From Methanoregulaceae archaeon UBA467 (GTDB lineage Archaea > Halobacteriota > Methanomicrobia > Methanomicrobiales > Methanospirillaceae): 64,000 nt of DNA. The notes beneath the pieces are model-generated. The model saw only the letters and a program-made list of their open reading frames with translations. It made no database searches and was not told the DNA's origin. A program made the position numbers and the translations under genes. Location: assembly GCA_002503825.1 (NCBI GenBank), contig DASP01000014.1:1-64000 (forward strand). Direction: 5' to 3'. How positions within the stretch are numbered: the stretch's first letter is position 1; the number at the start of each line of letters is the position of its first letter. This document shows, one piece after another, positions 1 to 9,025 of this stretch.

Positions 1-212
1 TTGCGGTCGGAGCTGAACAGTTACTAAAAATTAAGGATTATCCCATTCTTCCGGGATTGGGATAAATAACCGGGATAAAAATATAGTTCATGATCAGGTA
101 TCTGTTTTTAAAAAGAGGAAATAATCGTAAATATTTCAAATAATTAAATACTCTTCTGAAGGATAAAATTTTATGCTGGATGTCCGGCACATTTCATAAA
201 GGAGATTTTATA

Positions 213-1092
213 ATTAAAAAACGGATTGTTATTCTATCGTTAAGCATTTTTAATTCTCTGTACTGGTCTGGCAATGGCAGATACAGGTGTGCCGCAGGTA
301 CCTGAAACACAGGGATTCACCACAGCGACGGCAATTTCAGCGTTTGGTACTGCAACTGAGACCGATTCCATTGTGTCACATATATCCAGCACTAGTTTCG
401 TGGGGCTTCCGGTTAAGCCTCCGTTAAGCGGCCCCGAAATTGCAGTGTATACCAGTTCGTACACAGAAAACACCATCGCAGATAAGGGACTGATTACCTA
501 TACCAAGGGAATCAAGACTGATAGTACCGGGATATCTGCAGAAAACCAGTATAATGTCGTCACGAACAAGATTGTCGAATTTGTCGGCAGCGATACCGGA
601 CGGATGATTTCTGGTGAAAGCACGCTCCTCTATGGAGCTCCAACAGAATTCCCTGACGAATATATCATGCTCTGTCCATTCACCTCCGGAGAAGAAATGT
701 ACAACCCGGCATTCTGCAACATCGTGGAGGAAGGAAGCAACGTCGACCTGACGATAGGATCTCTCACAACCGGAACTATGCGGCGTCATATCATGCCATA
801 TGCCGGCTATCTTGACATTGGCTGGGATCTCCCGGTCTCTGATGCTGGAGTCGAGATGGATTACAACATCAAGCTTACCGGCTTTGGGGATATCCCTACA
901 TCTGGAAGTGCAGATACATTCATGAACGTGCACATCCAGGAGGGTCGGGGTGCATTCTATAAGGCTGAGGATCTTGTTTACTCTGAATCCAGCACTGTTG
1001 CAGGAGATATTACACTCTTCCAGAAAGTGATGAATTATAAATCACAGATTACCGGACCGGGTGCGGTTGAGCCGGCTGCAGTGGGAGGATAA
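213..1092 (+). pseudogene. Family A secreted protein, 5' end damaged
   Basis: Same family as the intact gene at 38456-39379. The body from the ATG at 274 is open (272 aa) and starts exactly where the paralogue's mature protein starts (MADTGVPQVPETQGF against ADSGEPQVEETQGF). Upstream, reading from 213 gives I-K-K-R-I-V-I-L-S-L-S-I. Dropping one T from the run at 247-251 joins this to L-I-L-C-T-G-L-A-M-A, a textbook signal peptide. Two lesions therefore hit the export signal: the start is ATT (213-215) where the paralogue has ATG-AAA, and there is a +1 frameshift. A ribosome-binding-like GGAG lies at 201-204. As read, only a cytoplasmic protein from 274 could be made. A sequencing error could explain the frameshift but not easily both changes. 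Function unknown. Confidence 0.7.
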
Positions 1093-1330
1093 CCTTACCG
1101 CTTCTCATTTTTTCATTCTGTTCAGAACATTCATTAATTAAAATATAGTGCCCCTGATTTCCACATATCTGAATTATTCGCACCCTGAAGAACATATCAC
1201 ACGCCGTATAAATCCGGTCCGGACGACAGGCAGACAAGAATATCCTTTTCCCGGACACGAGAAGAAAGAACGGACCCGGGTATAAAATGGGATGCGCAAA
1301 AAATACCTTGTCCATCCTCCTTTCAATCCA

Positions 1331-2389
1331 TCACCTGTCAGGGCCTTCCACCCACCGCGAAAGTCCTCCCATCCGCCTGAATGCCTCACGCATGGGGAGT
1401 CCGATGCCGGAACGTTGTGCATTGCGGAAAAACCGCCATCGATCCCGCAGCCTCGGGCCATTTTTTTGACCGTGTGAAAGGACGTAATCGAGCGTTTCCC
1501 GCTCTTTTTTCATCCACGCAAACCGGGCCAGAACAGATCTGGTATAACTTTCGGGATCCTGCAGGGAATCTGCAACCATTCTTGCACACTCCAGTGAATA
1601 GACAATACCTTCACCAGTGAAGGGTGATACTGTCCCTATCGATTCACCAACCCCGATAACCAGCTGCTGCGTCCCGTCTTCCCGGGTCTTTCTGGAATAA
1701 AACGGTGTCGAATAGTAAGGGGAAGCGACACGGATGACCCCGTGACAGCTGCAGAGCGTGGTGAATGAAAACCGTCCTGCCAGGCCCTGGTAAAACCGGT
1801 CCATAAGAGTAGTGTGCCTGACATTCCCGATACCCCCGACACCTATGTGGTACTGATTCTTTCCGAGGGGAAAGACCCACAGGTAACCGAGTCCGGGTAT
1901 CTGGTTCCCGTAGACCCCTGCAGGAAGGTCTTCGCCATTACATGATTCCACGGCTACCCTGTGCTGTATCGTGGGCAACGTCAGATCAGACCTGCACGGC
2001 GGCAGGAGAGCCCGGGCGATCCCGGTCGCATCCACTAAAATATCATAACCGGCTGCGTCATCCGGCCCCAGGTTCTTCCGGTTCAGTCTGATGCCCCCTG
2101 TTAAATCCCGGAGAATTGCGGGTTTATCAAGGGTGCACAAGGGGGTCTTTGCCACTAGGCCGTCGAAATTCATGGTATTCATGGGTTCAAGGAGATAGTC
2201 GTCCAGTTCGAGCCCGATACTGGCAAGGTATGGTTCTATACCCATTGGCGCACCCCACCCGCATGAGCGACATCTGCAGCAGGTGTCATGGTCCATCGCA
2301 TCATACACATCCGGGGAGATTCCCCTCTGTTCGAGAAGTCTCGCGAGATACCCCCCGGCAATCCCGGCACCTGCAATGGCAATATTCAT
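1331..2389 (-). CDS. FAD-dependent oxidoreductase, geranylgeranyl reductase family
   Basis: A 352-aa flavoprotein. The N-terminus has the dinucleotide-binding fold (AIAGAGIAGGYLARLLEQRG, residues 4-23) and the C-terminal half has the second FAD motif around GVGESIGTVSPFTGEGIVYS. This layout is typical of geranylgeranyl reductase-like proteins, which in archaea saturate the isoprenoid chains of membrane lipids. A cysteine-rich stretch (CCRCRSC, about residue 37) is a common feature of archaeal members. Length is slightly below the usual 380-400 aa. It stands alone, bracketed by a family A gene and a family A fragment, with no lipid gene beside it. Substrate is inferred only. Confidence 0.8.
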   Translation of the reverse strand: MNIAIAGAGIAGGYLARLLEQRGISPDVYDAMDHDTCCRCRSCGWGAPMGIEPYLASIGLELDDYLLEPMNTMNFDGLVAKTPLCTLDKPAILRDLTGGIRLNRKNLGPDDAAGYDILVDATGIARALLPPCRSDLTLPTIQHRVAVESCNGEDLPAGVYGNQIPGLGYLWVFPLGKNQYHIGVGGIGNVRHTTLMDRFYQGLAGRFSFTTLCSCHGVIRVASPYYSTPFYSRKTREDGTQQLVIGVGESIGTVSPFTGEGIVYSLECARMVADSLQDPESYTRSVLARFAWMKKERETLDYVLSHGQKNGPRLRDRWRFFRNAQRSGIGLPMREAFRRMGGLSRWVEGPDR

Positions 2390-2523
2390 GAAAACCCTCC
2401 GGATACGATGATAATGACGGTATCCGCCATCGTATGTACACTAGATGCTCCGACCTGCTGCAGCATTAGACTGCTGGATTTGGACTCGGAATCCGGGAAG
2501 ATGATATATGGCCTTGGTGCAGA

Positions 2524-2740
2524 GATGACTGGCACTCGCACCGGAAGTGCAGATGCATTCATGAACGTGCATATTCAGGAAGCTCGGGTTTACATTTCAC
2601 CTCTTGATTCTCCGAAAGTGGAAGACCTTGTCTATTCTGAATCCGCAACTGCTGCAGGAGATATTACCCTCTTCCAGAAAGTGATGAATTATAAATCACT
2701 GATTACCGCACCGGGATCGGGTCCTACCGGACCATCATAA
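2524..2740 (+). pseudogene. Family A 3' fragment
   Basis: The last ~70 codons of a family A gene, in frame to TAA at 2740: GSADAFMNVHIQE, then VEDLVYSESATAAGDITLFQ and KVMNYKS. No start codon, signal peptide or N-terminal region precedes it. It begins about 135 bp from the start codon of the divergent flavoprotein gene. At the DNA level the stretch ending GATGAATTATAAATCAC is almost identical to 274-1092, with only two differences over about 49 bases, so the copy is young or has been converted recently. Not expected to make a working protein. Confidence 0.75.
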
Positions 2741-3084
2741 ATGATCAATTCTTTTTTTATTCTGTTTCAGATTATACATTGCTTAAAATAATGTATCATC
2801 AATATCCGCAAATCTGAATCCCATATTTATCCACTAAAACGGCATATCGAACTCCGGATAAGTCTGCTTCGCAAAGCTGCGGTAAATCGCAATTCGATAA
2901 GCACATATCTGGTCCTCCGACGGGCAGATTTTGATCAATAATCATCCCGCTTTTTCCAAAAAACCTGTGACTTACACTTCGCGTATTGCGGAGAATGTTC
3001 AGCACAAGGTATATTCAGACGGTTCTTCTATTCCATGTTATTTACTTCATATCCTGTACTTTATGGTGCGAGACCGGGATCAAC

Positions 3085-3093
3085 TATATAAAT
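3085..3093 (+). promoter_or_regulatory. TATA box for the PEGA gene at 3127
   Basis: TATATAAAT about 25-30 bases before a likely transcript start near 3112. A GGTGATC-like ribosome site (AAGTGATC, 3115-3122) follows, just before the ATG at 3127. The rest of 2741-3126 is AT-rich and shows no gene. Confidence 0.5.
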
Positions 3094-3126
3094 TCTATAA
3101 AACACACTTTGTCGTAAGTGATCCAA

Positions 3127-4233
3127 ATGAAAAAAACCACTATTATGATTGCATGTGCCCTCATCGTTCTTGCGATGACAGGACTTGCATCGGCCGAAGT
3201 AACCATGCAGGCTGGTACAAGCGGTGCCGGCAATGTCTATACGACCGGAAGCATCTATATCGACTCCACCCCGCCGGGTGTAACCGCAGTCCTCGACGGC
3301 GGAGACGAAATACTCTACACCCCCGGAACATTCTCCTCTGTTTTACCAGGTACCCATTCAATCATCCTGGCAAAACCAGGCTACCAGACCTTTTCCACAA
3401 ATGTCGAGGTGAAGGTCGGATCCACAACAAACGTTATCCAGACCCTTGCCACCGTCGTCAACCCGGGAGCGGTTGCGGTCAATTCTGATCCGCGGGGTGC
3501 CGCGTTCTATATCGACGGTATCTCAATGGGAAAGACCAACCAGATCGTCGGGAACCTTGCTCCCGGGAACCATGTGCTCACCATATCAACCGCTGAATAC
3601 GAGATGTGGCAACAGACATTCTCGATTACTGCACGCGATATTACCACCGTGAATGCAAAACTGGTCCCTGAAGTCAACACATCGACAGGTGATGTCAGGG
3701 TGACTTCTGTCCCGTCCGGGGCTGCAGTCTACGTTGACAATGTCTATAAGGGTATTACCCCGGTTGACGGCCCGCTCGATGTCATCGACCTTTCGCCGGG
3801 AAGCCATGCCCTGGTGCTCACCAGGACCGCATACCAGGATTATAAGTCAACCCTGACTGTCGAGGCCGGGAAAACCACGATGGTGACCGCCCAGATGCAG
3901 GCATCAGCCGAGGTTCCGGCCACCGCGACTGCCGAGATCGGGTCAACCCCGTCTGGTGCAGACGTCTACATCAACAATGCATTTGTCGGCATCACGCCGC
4001 TCTCCTTCCAGAATGTGCAGCCCGGGACCTACACCGTCGAGATAAAAATGGTGGGGTACGCCCCCTATTCGACCAGCGGCGAAGTGAAGGCAGGACAGAA
4101 CGTCCAGCTCTTTGCAGCACTGGCACCTCCCCCGACTACCGTGCCGACCACGAAGGCGCCACTACCACCGTTTATTGCAGTTCTGGCCATTTCAATAGTT
4201 GCCATGGCAGGATACCTGATATCCAGGAGATAA
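3127..4233 (+). CDS. PEGA-repeat surface protein with C-terminal anchor
   Basis: A 368-aa exported protein. It has a signal peptide (MKKTTIMIACALIVLAMTGL...A), four PEGA repeats and a C-terminal hydrophobic helix ending in SRR. Each repeat shows the pattern of a 'SxPxGAxVYIDN' strand, 'GxTP' turn, 'PGxHxVxLxxxGY' strand and a closing strand (centres near residues 60, 125, 205 and 285). A short P/T-rich spacer (PPPTTVPTTKAP) precedes the anchor. PEGA domains are beta-sandwich repeats seen in S-layer and envelope proteins, so this is probably a wall or surface-display protein. ATG 3127 is chosen over GTG 3118 because the ribosome site overlaps the GTG. Related to the proteins at 14710 and 35939. 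Confidence 0.88.
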   Translation: MKKTTIMIACALIVLAMTGLASAEVTMQAGTSGAGNVYTTGSIYIDSTPPGVTAVLDGGDEILYTPGTFSSVLPGTHSIILAKPGYQTFSTNVEVKVGSTTNVIQTLATVVNPGAVAVNSDPRGAAFYIDGISMGKTNQIVGNLAPGNHVLTISTAEYEMWQQTFSITARDITTVNAKLVPEVNTSTGDVRVTSVPSGAAVYVDNVYKGITPVDGPLDVIDLSPGSHALVLTRTAYQDYKSTLTVEAGKTTMVTAQMQASAEVPATATAEIGSTPSGADVYINNAFVGITPLSFQNVQPGTYTVEIKMVGYAPYSTSGEVKAGQNVQLFAALAPPPTTVPTTKAPLPPFIAVLAISIVAMAGYLISRR

Positions 4234-4550
4234 CATCCTTCTATTGTAAGGTGCCGGTAAAAGACCTGCACCCGGGAACAGGCAGGCCCCGTTCCGGGCC
4301 GAATAATCTCTTTTTCATTTTCTGGGTTACATACCCATGAAAACGGACACTACAAAAGTACACCTCATATAGATTTCTTTCATTCATAATTCCGGGTGTT
4401 CAAAAATGAATCTGAAAAGAATATGAACGCGAATTACTACAGATCCCGGCGGAGAAGGAAAGGTGAGGCAATGAAGTTAACAGCTACATTTTGGCACTAT
4501 TGGCAATAAATCTAAAGACTTATTTAACTTAATGCGTAAATAAAGTATAT
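4234..4550 (+). promoter_or_regulatory. Intergenic region with wtpA promoter
   Basis: No gene seen. Just before wtpA lies a TATA-like TTATTTAAC (about 4520) 27-30 bases from the ATG, so the mRNA may be leaderless; no ribosome site is visible. Upstream of the TATA box is a direct repeat TTGGCA-CTA-TTGGCA (4491-4505), a candidate operator for metal-dependent control. The operator role is inferred from position only. Confidence 0.4.
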
Positions 4551-5393
4551 ATGAAAATGATCATTCGCATTTTTTGTCTATTAGTGCTGCTTGCAGGTGC
4601 ACTTATTGTCTGCGGTTGCACCTCGGACGGTACAACAACAACGAACACAGAAACAACACAGGCTGCCACCCCTGTCGCAACAATGGCTGCAGAAAAAACC
4701 CTGCTCGTCTATTGCGGCGCCGGGATGAAAGAACCCATGGAAGAGATAGCCGGGATATTCGAAGAGAAGGAAGGCATAAAGATCGAGTATACCTACGGGG
4801 GCTCTGCCCAGCTGCTCAGCCAGATAGAGCTTTACCAGACCGGCGATGCTTACATGCCCGGAGCACTTGCCTATATCCAGTCGGCCATGGACAAGGGCTT
4901 TGTCGACAAAAACCAGAGTGTCGTCTACCACGTGATTACCATCGTCGTCCCGAAGGGTAATCCGGCAAACATCACCCGGCTTGAAGACCTTGCCAAACCC
5001 GGTGTCAGGGTAGCAATCGGTGAACCGACCGGTCCTGCAATCGGGCAGGGAACTAAGAAGATGCTCGAAAAGGACGGCCTCTGGGAAGATGTAAATGCAA
5101 ATGCAGTCGTTAAGACCGCGACCGTCAACGAGCTGATCGTCTATGTTGCAATGAACCAGGCTGACGCAGCACTCATCTACGAAGACCTCTATAACCCCGA
5201 AGCAATGGAAAAGATCGAGATCCCAAAAGCACTAGGCAAGGTTGACGTCGTCCCGATTGGGACCCTGACCTTCTCAACCAATAAGGAAGACGCCGAAAAG
5301 TTCATGAATTTTGTTTCATCCGGCGAAGGAAAGGCAATCTTTGCAAAACACGGGTTTGAGACCTATCCCTCTGCGAAGTACGGTGATGCATGA
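4551..5393 (+). CDS. wtpA: Tungstate/molybdate ABC transporter, binding lipoprotein
   Basis: A 280-aa substrate-binding protein. A lipoprotein signal ends in VCGC (Cys23 the likely lipidated residue), followed by a T-rich linker. The mature part has the ModA/WtpA signature near TLLVYCGAGMKEPMEEIAG, the GGSAQLLSQIE stretch that binds the oxyanion, and GPAIGQGTKKML. It captures tungstate or molybdate outside the cell and hands it to the permease at 6024. First gene of the uptake operon; 88 bp separate it from the next. Tungstate is favoured because a tungsten-type AOR lies in the same window, but the sequence cannot settle W against Mo. Confidence 0.88.
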   Translation: MKMIIRIFCLLVLLAGALIVCGCTSDGTTTTNTETTQAATPVATMAAEKTLLVYCGAGMKEPMEEIAGIFEEKEGIKIEYTYGGSAQLLSQIELYQTGDAYMPGALAYIQSAMDKGFVDKNQSVVYHVITIVVPKGNPANITRLEDLAKPGVRVAIGEPTGPAIGQGTKKMLEKDGLWEDVNANAVVKTATVNELIVYVAMNQADAALIYEDLYNPEAMEKIEIPKALGKVDVVPIGTLTFSTNKEDAEKFMNFVSSGEGKAIFAKHGFETYPSAKYGDA

Positions 5394-5481
5394 AATGTAT
5401 AAAAAAAATTACCAATTTTTCATTATAACGATGAACTGCGTTTTTGCATAAAGATCTGAAGGATTACGAAGGGACCGGCCT

Positions 5482-6027
5482 ATGAAGATATCAAAAGATC
5501 ATGAAGTCAGGTGGAAAAACAGGGACATTCTATTCCACCCGATAGGAATTATCCATTCTGAACACACCGAACACGAAAATACGCCGATACAGGGCATTTT
5601 TAACCCAAGCAGGGGATATATCGAGGTCTTCCCCGAATATGAGCAGGGTTTATGCGATATCGAATCATTTACGCACCTGTACCTGCTGTACTACTTTGAC
5701 CGTTCAACCGGCACAAACCTTCTCCAGAAACCGTTCCTCGACGGTGAAAAAGACAGGGGGATCTTTGCCATCCGGCATTTCAACAGGCCAAATCCAATCG
5801 GGCTCTCGATTGTGCAGCTCTGCAAAGTCTGCGGGAATATTCTCGATGTCTCAGGTGTCGATGTCCTCGACGGGACCCCGCTTCTCGATATCAAGCCGTA
5901 TGTCCGCCAGTTCGACCACCGTGACGAGGTGAAGAGCGGGTGGGTCGACGACCAGCACATGGATGATATCGCCGAATGGAACAGCACTCCAAAAGAGTTG
6001 CGAAACCGTAAACGAACGCAGACATGA
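5482..6027 (+). CDS. TrmO/TsaA-family tRNA methyltransferase-like protein
   Basis: A 181-aa protein of the UPF0066 (TsaA/TrmO) family. It has the N-terminal PIGIIHSEHTEHENTPIQG, the central ATP/SAM-site motif FAIRHFNRPNPIGLS, and GVDVLDGTPLLDIKPYV. Characterised TrmO adds a methyl group to N6-threonylcarbamoyladenosine at tRNA position 37. Here the gene sits inside the tungstate operon: its stop overlaps the permease start (ATGA at 6024-6027). It may therefore have a metal-linked role instead of, or besides, tRNA modification. That is inference. Confidence 0.82.
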   Translation: MKISKDHEVRWKNRDILFHPIGIIHSEHTEHENTPIQGIFNPSRGYIEVFPEYEQGLCDIESFTHLYLLYYFDRSTGTNLLQKPFLDGEKDRGIFAIRHFNRPNPIGLSIVQLCKVCGNILDVSGVDVLDGTPLLDIKPYVRQFDHRDEVKSGWVDDQHMDDIAEWNSTPKELRNRKRTQT

Positions 6028-6818
6028 AAAATTTGCGGAACTCGTGGCTGAAATACGCGACGATATCTGTCGGAGTCCTGCTTGCGGTATTCATTATCAT
6101 CCTGCTCGCACTGATCGTGACAAAGCCGACACCCGAAGGGCTTATCGCGTCTATCACTAGTAAAGAGATCCATTTCGCAATCACTTTGAGCCTGCTGACA
6201 TCGCTTGTATCGACGTTTCTCTGCATCCTCATCGGTGTCCCTGCAGCTTACGCCCTCGCCCGGTATAACTTTACAGGAAAGAACATGGTAAACGCGTTGC
6301 TCGACATGCCGCTCGCACTTCCGCCGCTTGTCGCAGGCCTCGGACTCCTGCTCTTCTTCGGGACGACCAGCTTCGGCAGGGGTCTTGCAGAGATGGGCCT
6401 TGTTTTTGTTTTCACGCCGCTCGGGATTATTACAGCCCAGTTTTTTGTCAATATCCCATTCATGCTGCGTATCATGCGTTCCACCTTTGAATCCATCAGT
6501 CCGCGGTATGAAAACGTGGCAAAAACCCTCGGCTGCAGCGATGCACAGGCTCTCTGGCGGGTCACCCTCCCGATGTCGGCCGCAGGGTTCTTTGCCGGAT
6601 CGGTCATTACGTGGGCAAAGGGTATCGGCGAGTTCGGTGCAGCACTGCTGCTTGCCGGGGCAATCAAGTGGAAAACTGAAACCCTTCCGATTGCATTGTT
6701 CCTGAACATGTCGTGCGGAAACCTCGACATGGCAATCTCGGCAGCGACAATCCTGATCATTATCTCGGTTGTAGCACTCTATATCTTCGAGCGGTATGGC
6801 GGTGCTTCCCGTTTCTAG
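6024..6818 (+). CDS. wtpB: Tungstate/molybdate ABC transporter, permease
   Basis: A 264-aa inner-membrane permease of the ModB/WtpB type with about six membrane segments. The cytoplasmic coupling loop with the EAA-type motif is visible around ENVAKTLGCSDAQALWRVTLP, which contacts the ATPase at 6829. The start codon overlaps the trmO stop, indicating translational coupling. The conserved GEFGAALLLAG stretch near the C-terminus is typical of molybdate-type permeases. Confidence 0.9.
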   Translation: MKNLRNSWLKYATISVGVLLAVFIIILLALIVTKPTPEGLIASITSKEIHFAITLSLLTSLVSTFLCILIGVPAAYALARYNFTGKNMVNALLDMPLALPPLVAGLGLLLFFGTTSFGRGLAEMGLVFVFTPLGIITAQFFVNIPFMLRIMRSTFESISPRYENVAKTLGCSDAQALWRVTLPMSAAGFFAGSVITWAKGIGEFGAALLLAGAIKWKTETLPIALFLNMSCGNLDMAISAATILIIISVVALYIFERYGGASRF

Positions 6819-6828
6819 GAGTAAAATG

Positions 6829-7875
6829 ATGTTGCACATTAAAAACCTGTCAAAAGACCTCGGGGAATTTGTACTGCGTGATGTATCACTCGATATTGAA
6901 CGTGGCGAGTACATCGTCATCATCGGACCGACCGGTGCGGGAAAAACAATCCTCCTTGAGACCATCGCAGGGATCTACCCGCCGGATTCCGGCACCATCA
7001 TCCTTGATGGGAGGGATATAACCGGCCTCCCGCCGCGTGAACGGAATATCTGCGTCGTTTACCAGGATTACATGCTCTTTCCACATCTCTCCGTCGAGGA
7101 AAATATCGGGTTTGGCCTTGTCAGCAGGAAAATGCCGAAGGACGAGATAAAAAAACGTGTTGCAGATGCAGCTGCACTACTCTCCATCGACCACCTCCTC
7201 CACCGTTCGCCTGAAACGCTGAGCGGCGGAGAGCAGCAAAGAACCTCCATTGCACGGGCGATAGTAATGGACCCTGTCCTCCTGCTCCTTGACGAGCCTT
7301 TAAGCGCCCTTGACGGGCAGACCCGTGAAATGCTCAGAAAGGAGCTCCGGCGCCTGCACAGCCTGTATAAGATCACTGTCGTGCATGTTACGCATAATTT
7401 TGAGGAGGTTTTTTCCCTCGCCGATCGTGTCGCGGTGATGAATGACGGCGATGTTGTCCAGTGCGGTCATCCCGACGAGGTATTCCGTAAACCAAACTGT
7501 GAATTCATTGCAAACTTCACCGGTGTTGAAAACATATTCAGCGGGACCTGCATCCAGCAGGACGGGGCATCGGCCATCACGGTCGACGGACTGACGATCA
7601 TCTCGGGAACGTGCAAAGGGGATGGAGAGGTCTGTGCATCGGTCCGGCCTGAAGATATCCTGATTTCGAGGGAATCCATCAAATCAAGTGCCAGAAATTC
7701 GTTTAAGGGAACAATTACCGATATTGAGAATAACGGGGTGGTCATAAAGGTGACTGCCGATGCAGGAATCCCGCTTGTGTCGGTCCTGACCCGCCAGGGG
7801 TATGACGAGATGCAACTCAGAGAAGGCGACGAAGTGTATCTCACCTTCAAGGCATCTGCAGTTCATATCTTCTGA
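6829..7875 (+). CDS. wtpC: Tungstate/molybdate ABC transporter, ATPase
   Basis: A 348-aa ATP-binding subunit. Walker A is GPTGAGKT, the signature is LSGGEQQRTSIARAI (where R-V/A-A-I-A-R-A-L is usual), Walker B is LLLLDEPLSALD and the switch histidine lies in VVHVTHN. The last ~110 residues form a TOBE-like domain (FKGTITDIENNG...) that senses oxyanion or regulates transport in ModC/WtpC proteins. Ribosome site AGGAG at 6817-6821 overlaps the permease stop. ATG 6829 has the better spacing; ATG 6826 is the adjacent alternative. Confidence 0.9.
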   Translation: MLHIKNLSKDLGEFVLRDVSLDIERGEYIVIIGPTGAGKTILLETIAGIYPPDSGTIILDGRDITGLPPRERNICVVYQDYMLFPHLSVEENIGFGLVSRKMPKDEIKKRVADAAALLSIDHLLHRSPETLSGGEQQRTSIARAIVMDPVLLLLDEPLSALDGQTREMLRKELRRLHSLYKITVVHVTHNFEEVFSLADRVAVMNDGDVVQCGHPDEVFRKPNCEFIANFTGVENIFSGTCIQQDGASAITVDGLTIISGTCKGDGEVCASVRPEDILISRESIKSSARNSFKGTITDIENNGVVIKVTADAGIPLVSVLTRQGYDEMQLREGDEVYLTFKASAVHIF

Positions 7876-8044
7876 AAATAGGGCTCCATTCTCTGTAAGA
7901 CCGGTCATTATGATCTTTTTTTAATGTTGAGAAGATTGCATTTTTTAGCAGGAGAACCAGTATTTTTCGTTCCATCTCCTTAAAAATTATCAGGACAGGT
8001 TCTTGAGAAATGTCCGGAATCTCCGGCTGGCGGCCCACTCGCGT

Positions 8045-8335
8045 TCAGATACGGTAATTGCCGCCTTCAATTTTAATTGATTTTCCGTGCGTCAGCGCAT
8101 CGGCGACCTTTCTCCGGGCGGACGTCACCAGCCGGTGAAATGTCGGCTGTGATATCTCCATCTTTTCCGCACATTCGCTCTGGTCGAGCCCGAGGAGATC
8201 CTTGAGTCGCATGGCCTCAAATTCATCGATTGTGAGGACTACTACGTCAGGCGAATAAATCCCTGCTCCTGCAGGCGTAAAAGAAGTGAAAGCAGGCTGA
8301 GAACCTACCCTCCGGCATCGACGTCGTCCTGGCAT
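8045..8335 (-). CDS. DUF134 (UPF0251) DNA-binding protein
   Basis: A 96-aa small regulator-like protein. The N-terminus is Arg/Cys-rich (MPGRRRCRRVG). A sigma-region-4-like helix-turn-helix covers the second half: LDQSECAEKMEISQPTFHRL is the recognition unit. The family is common in methanogens and anaerobes and is often found beside small glycine-rich DUF5320 proteins and NifX-like proteins, as here. The ATG overlaps the stop of the upstream gene (8335-8337), so the two are co-translated. Target unknown. Confidence 0.85.
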   Translation of the reverse strand: MPGRRRCRRVGSQPAFTSFTPAGAGIYSPDVVVLTIDEFEAMRLKDLLGLDQSECAEKMEISQPTFHRLVTSARRKVADALTHGKSIKIEGGNYRI

Positions 8336-8619
8336 TACTGCATATCGTTCAGTCGGCGTTCTATTTCTGCTTTTTCCACATCGATTCGTTTGAGTTCAGC
8401 TTCGAGCAGCTGTTTTTCAGCATCAGCACCGAGCGGAACCGGTTCGACATAGTTCCAGCAGTATCCCCGGCCAAATCCTCTTCCGGCTCCTCTCCCGAAT
8501 CCTCTGCCCGTTCCCGGCACGAAGCCGCGCCGGTATGCAATTCCTCTTCCACAGGGACCCATGCCCCTTCCTGTTCCGGCACCGTATCCGGACGGTCCGG
8601 TCTGATCAAATCCTGGCAT
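8335..8619 (-). CDS. DUF5320-type Gly/Arg-rich small protein
   Basis: A 94-aa protein. Its N-terminus is MPGFDQTGPSGYGAGTGRGM, followed by a run of G-R-G-F repeats with two isolated cysteines (GPCGRG and GYCWNY). The tail is a charged coiled coil with heptad-like spacing (AEKQLLEAELKRIDVEKAEI). This matches the small DUF5320 proteins that accompany DUF134 genes. The start at 8619 is set by a TTGAGGT ribosome site nine bases upstream; a TTG at 8634 is less likely. First gene of a two-gene operon. Possibly a metal- or cofactor-binding partner; this is inferred from genomic association in the family. Confidence 0.75.
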   Translation of the reverse strand: MPGFDQTGPSGYGAGTGRGMGPCGRGIAYRRGFVPGTGRGFGRGAGRGFGRGYCWNYVEPVPLGADAEKQLLEAELKRIDVEKAEIERRLNDMQ

Positions 8620-9025
8620 TTTTGTATACCTCAAGTTATGAATATATATTCATATCACGAAAAAGGTTCCTGAACCGGCAACAACAGGACACGTCATTAA
8701 AAAAAATCCCTCCTTTATTTCAGGCACGGAAATTATCCGGGAGCTGTTATAGTAATCTGCAGTGAGGTATGCTCTCAGTGTGACATATGAACCTCCGGTC
8801 CGGAGCCCCGGCAGGTAACTATTATCCTTCCCCGGGTAATTGAAAAAAGGCACAATCGGTTGATACTGCCAGATTTGGCATATATCCCCCTTTTCACAAG
8901 AACCCATAAGACATATGAGTATTTACGAATCGGACCTGCTGATAATTTAACGACAGGTGCAATCACTAAAAAACTGATTCCTTTCTCCAGGCATAAGTTT
9001 CCGGTAACAATTTCCCTGTAGGAAT
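8620..9025. other. Intergenic, no gene seen
   Basis: About 400 bases between the DUF5320 gene and the convergently placed TMEM175-like gene. Frames on both strands are short and lack family signals. An AT-rich stretch next to 8640 (TATGAATATATATTC) is the likely promoter of the DUF5320/DUF134 pair. Confidence 0.5.

Noticed and set aside
5691..6965. 424-codon open frame antisense to the tungstate operon
   Set aside because: Shadow of the codon bias of the sense genes; no domain and opposite to clear transporter genes.
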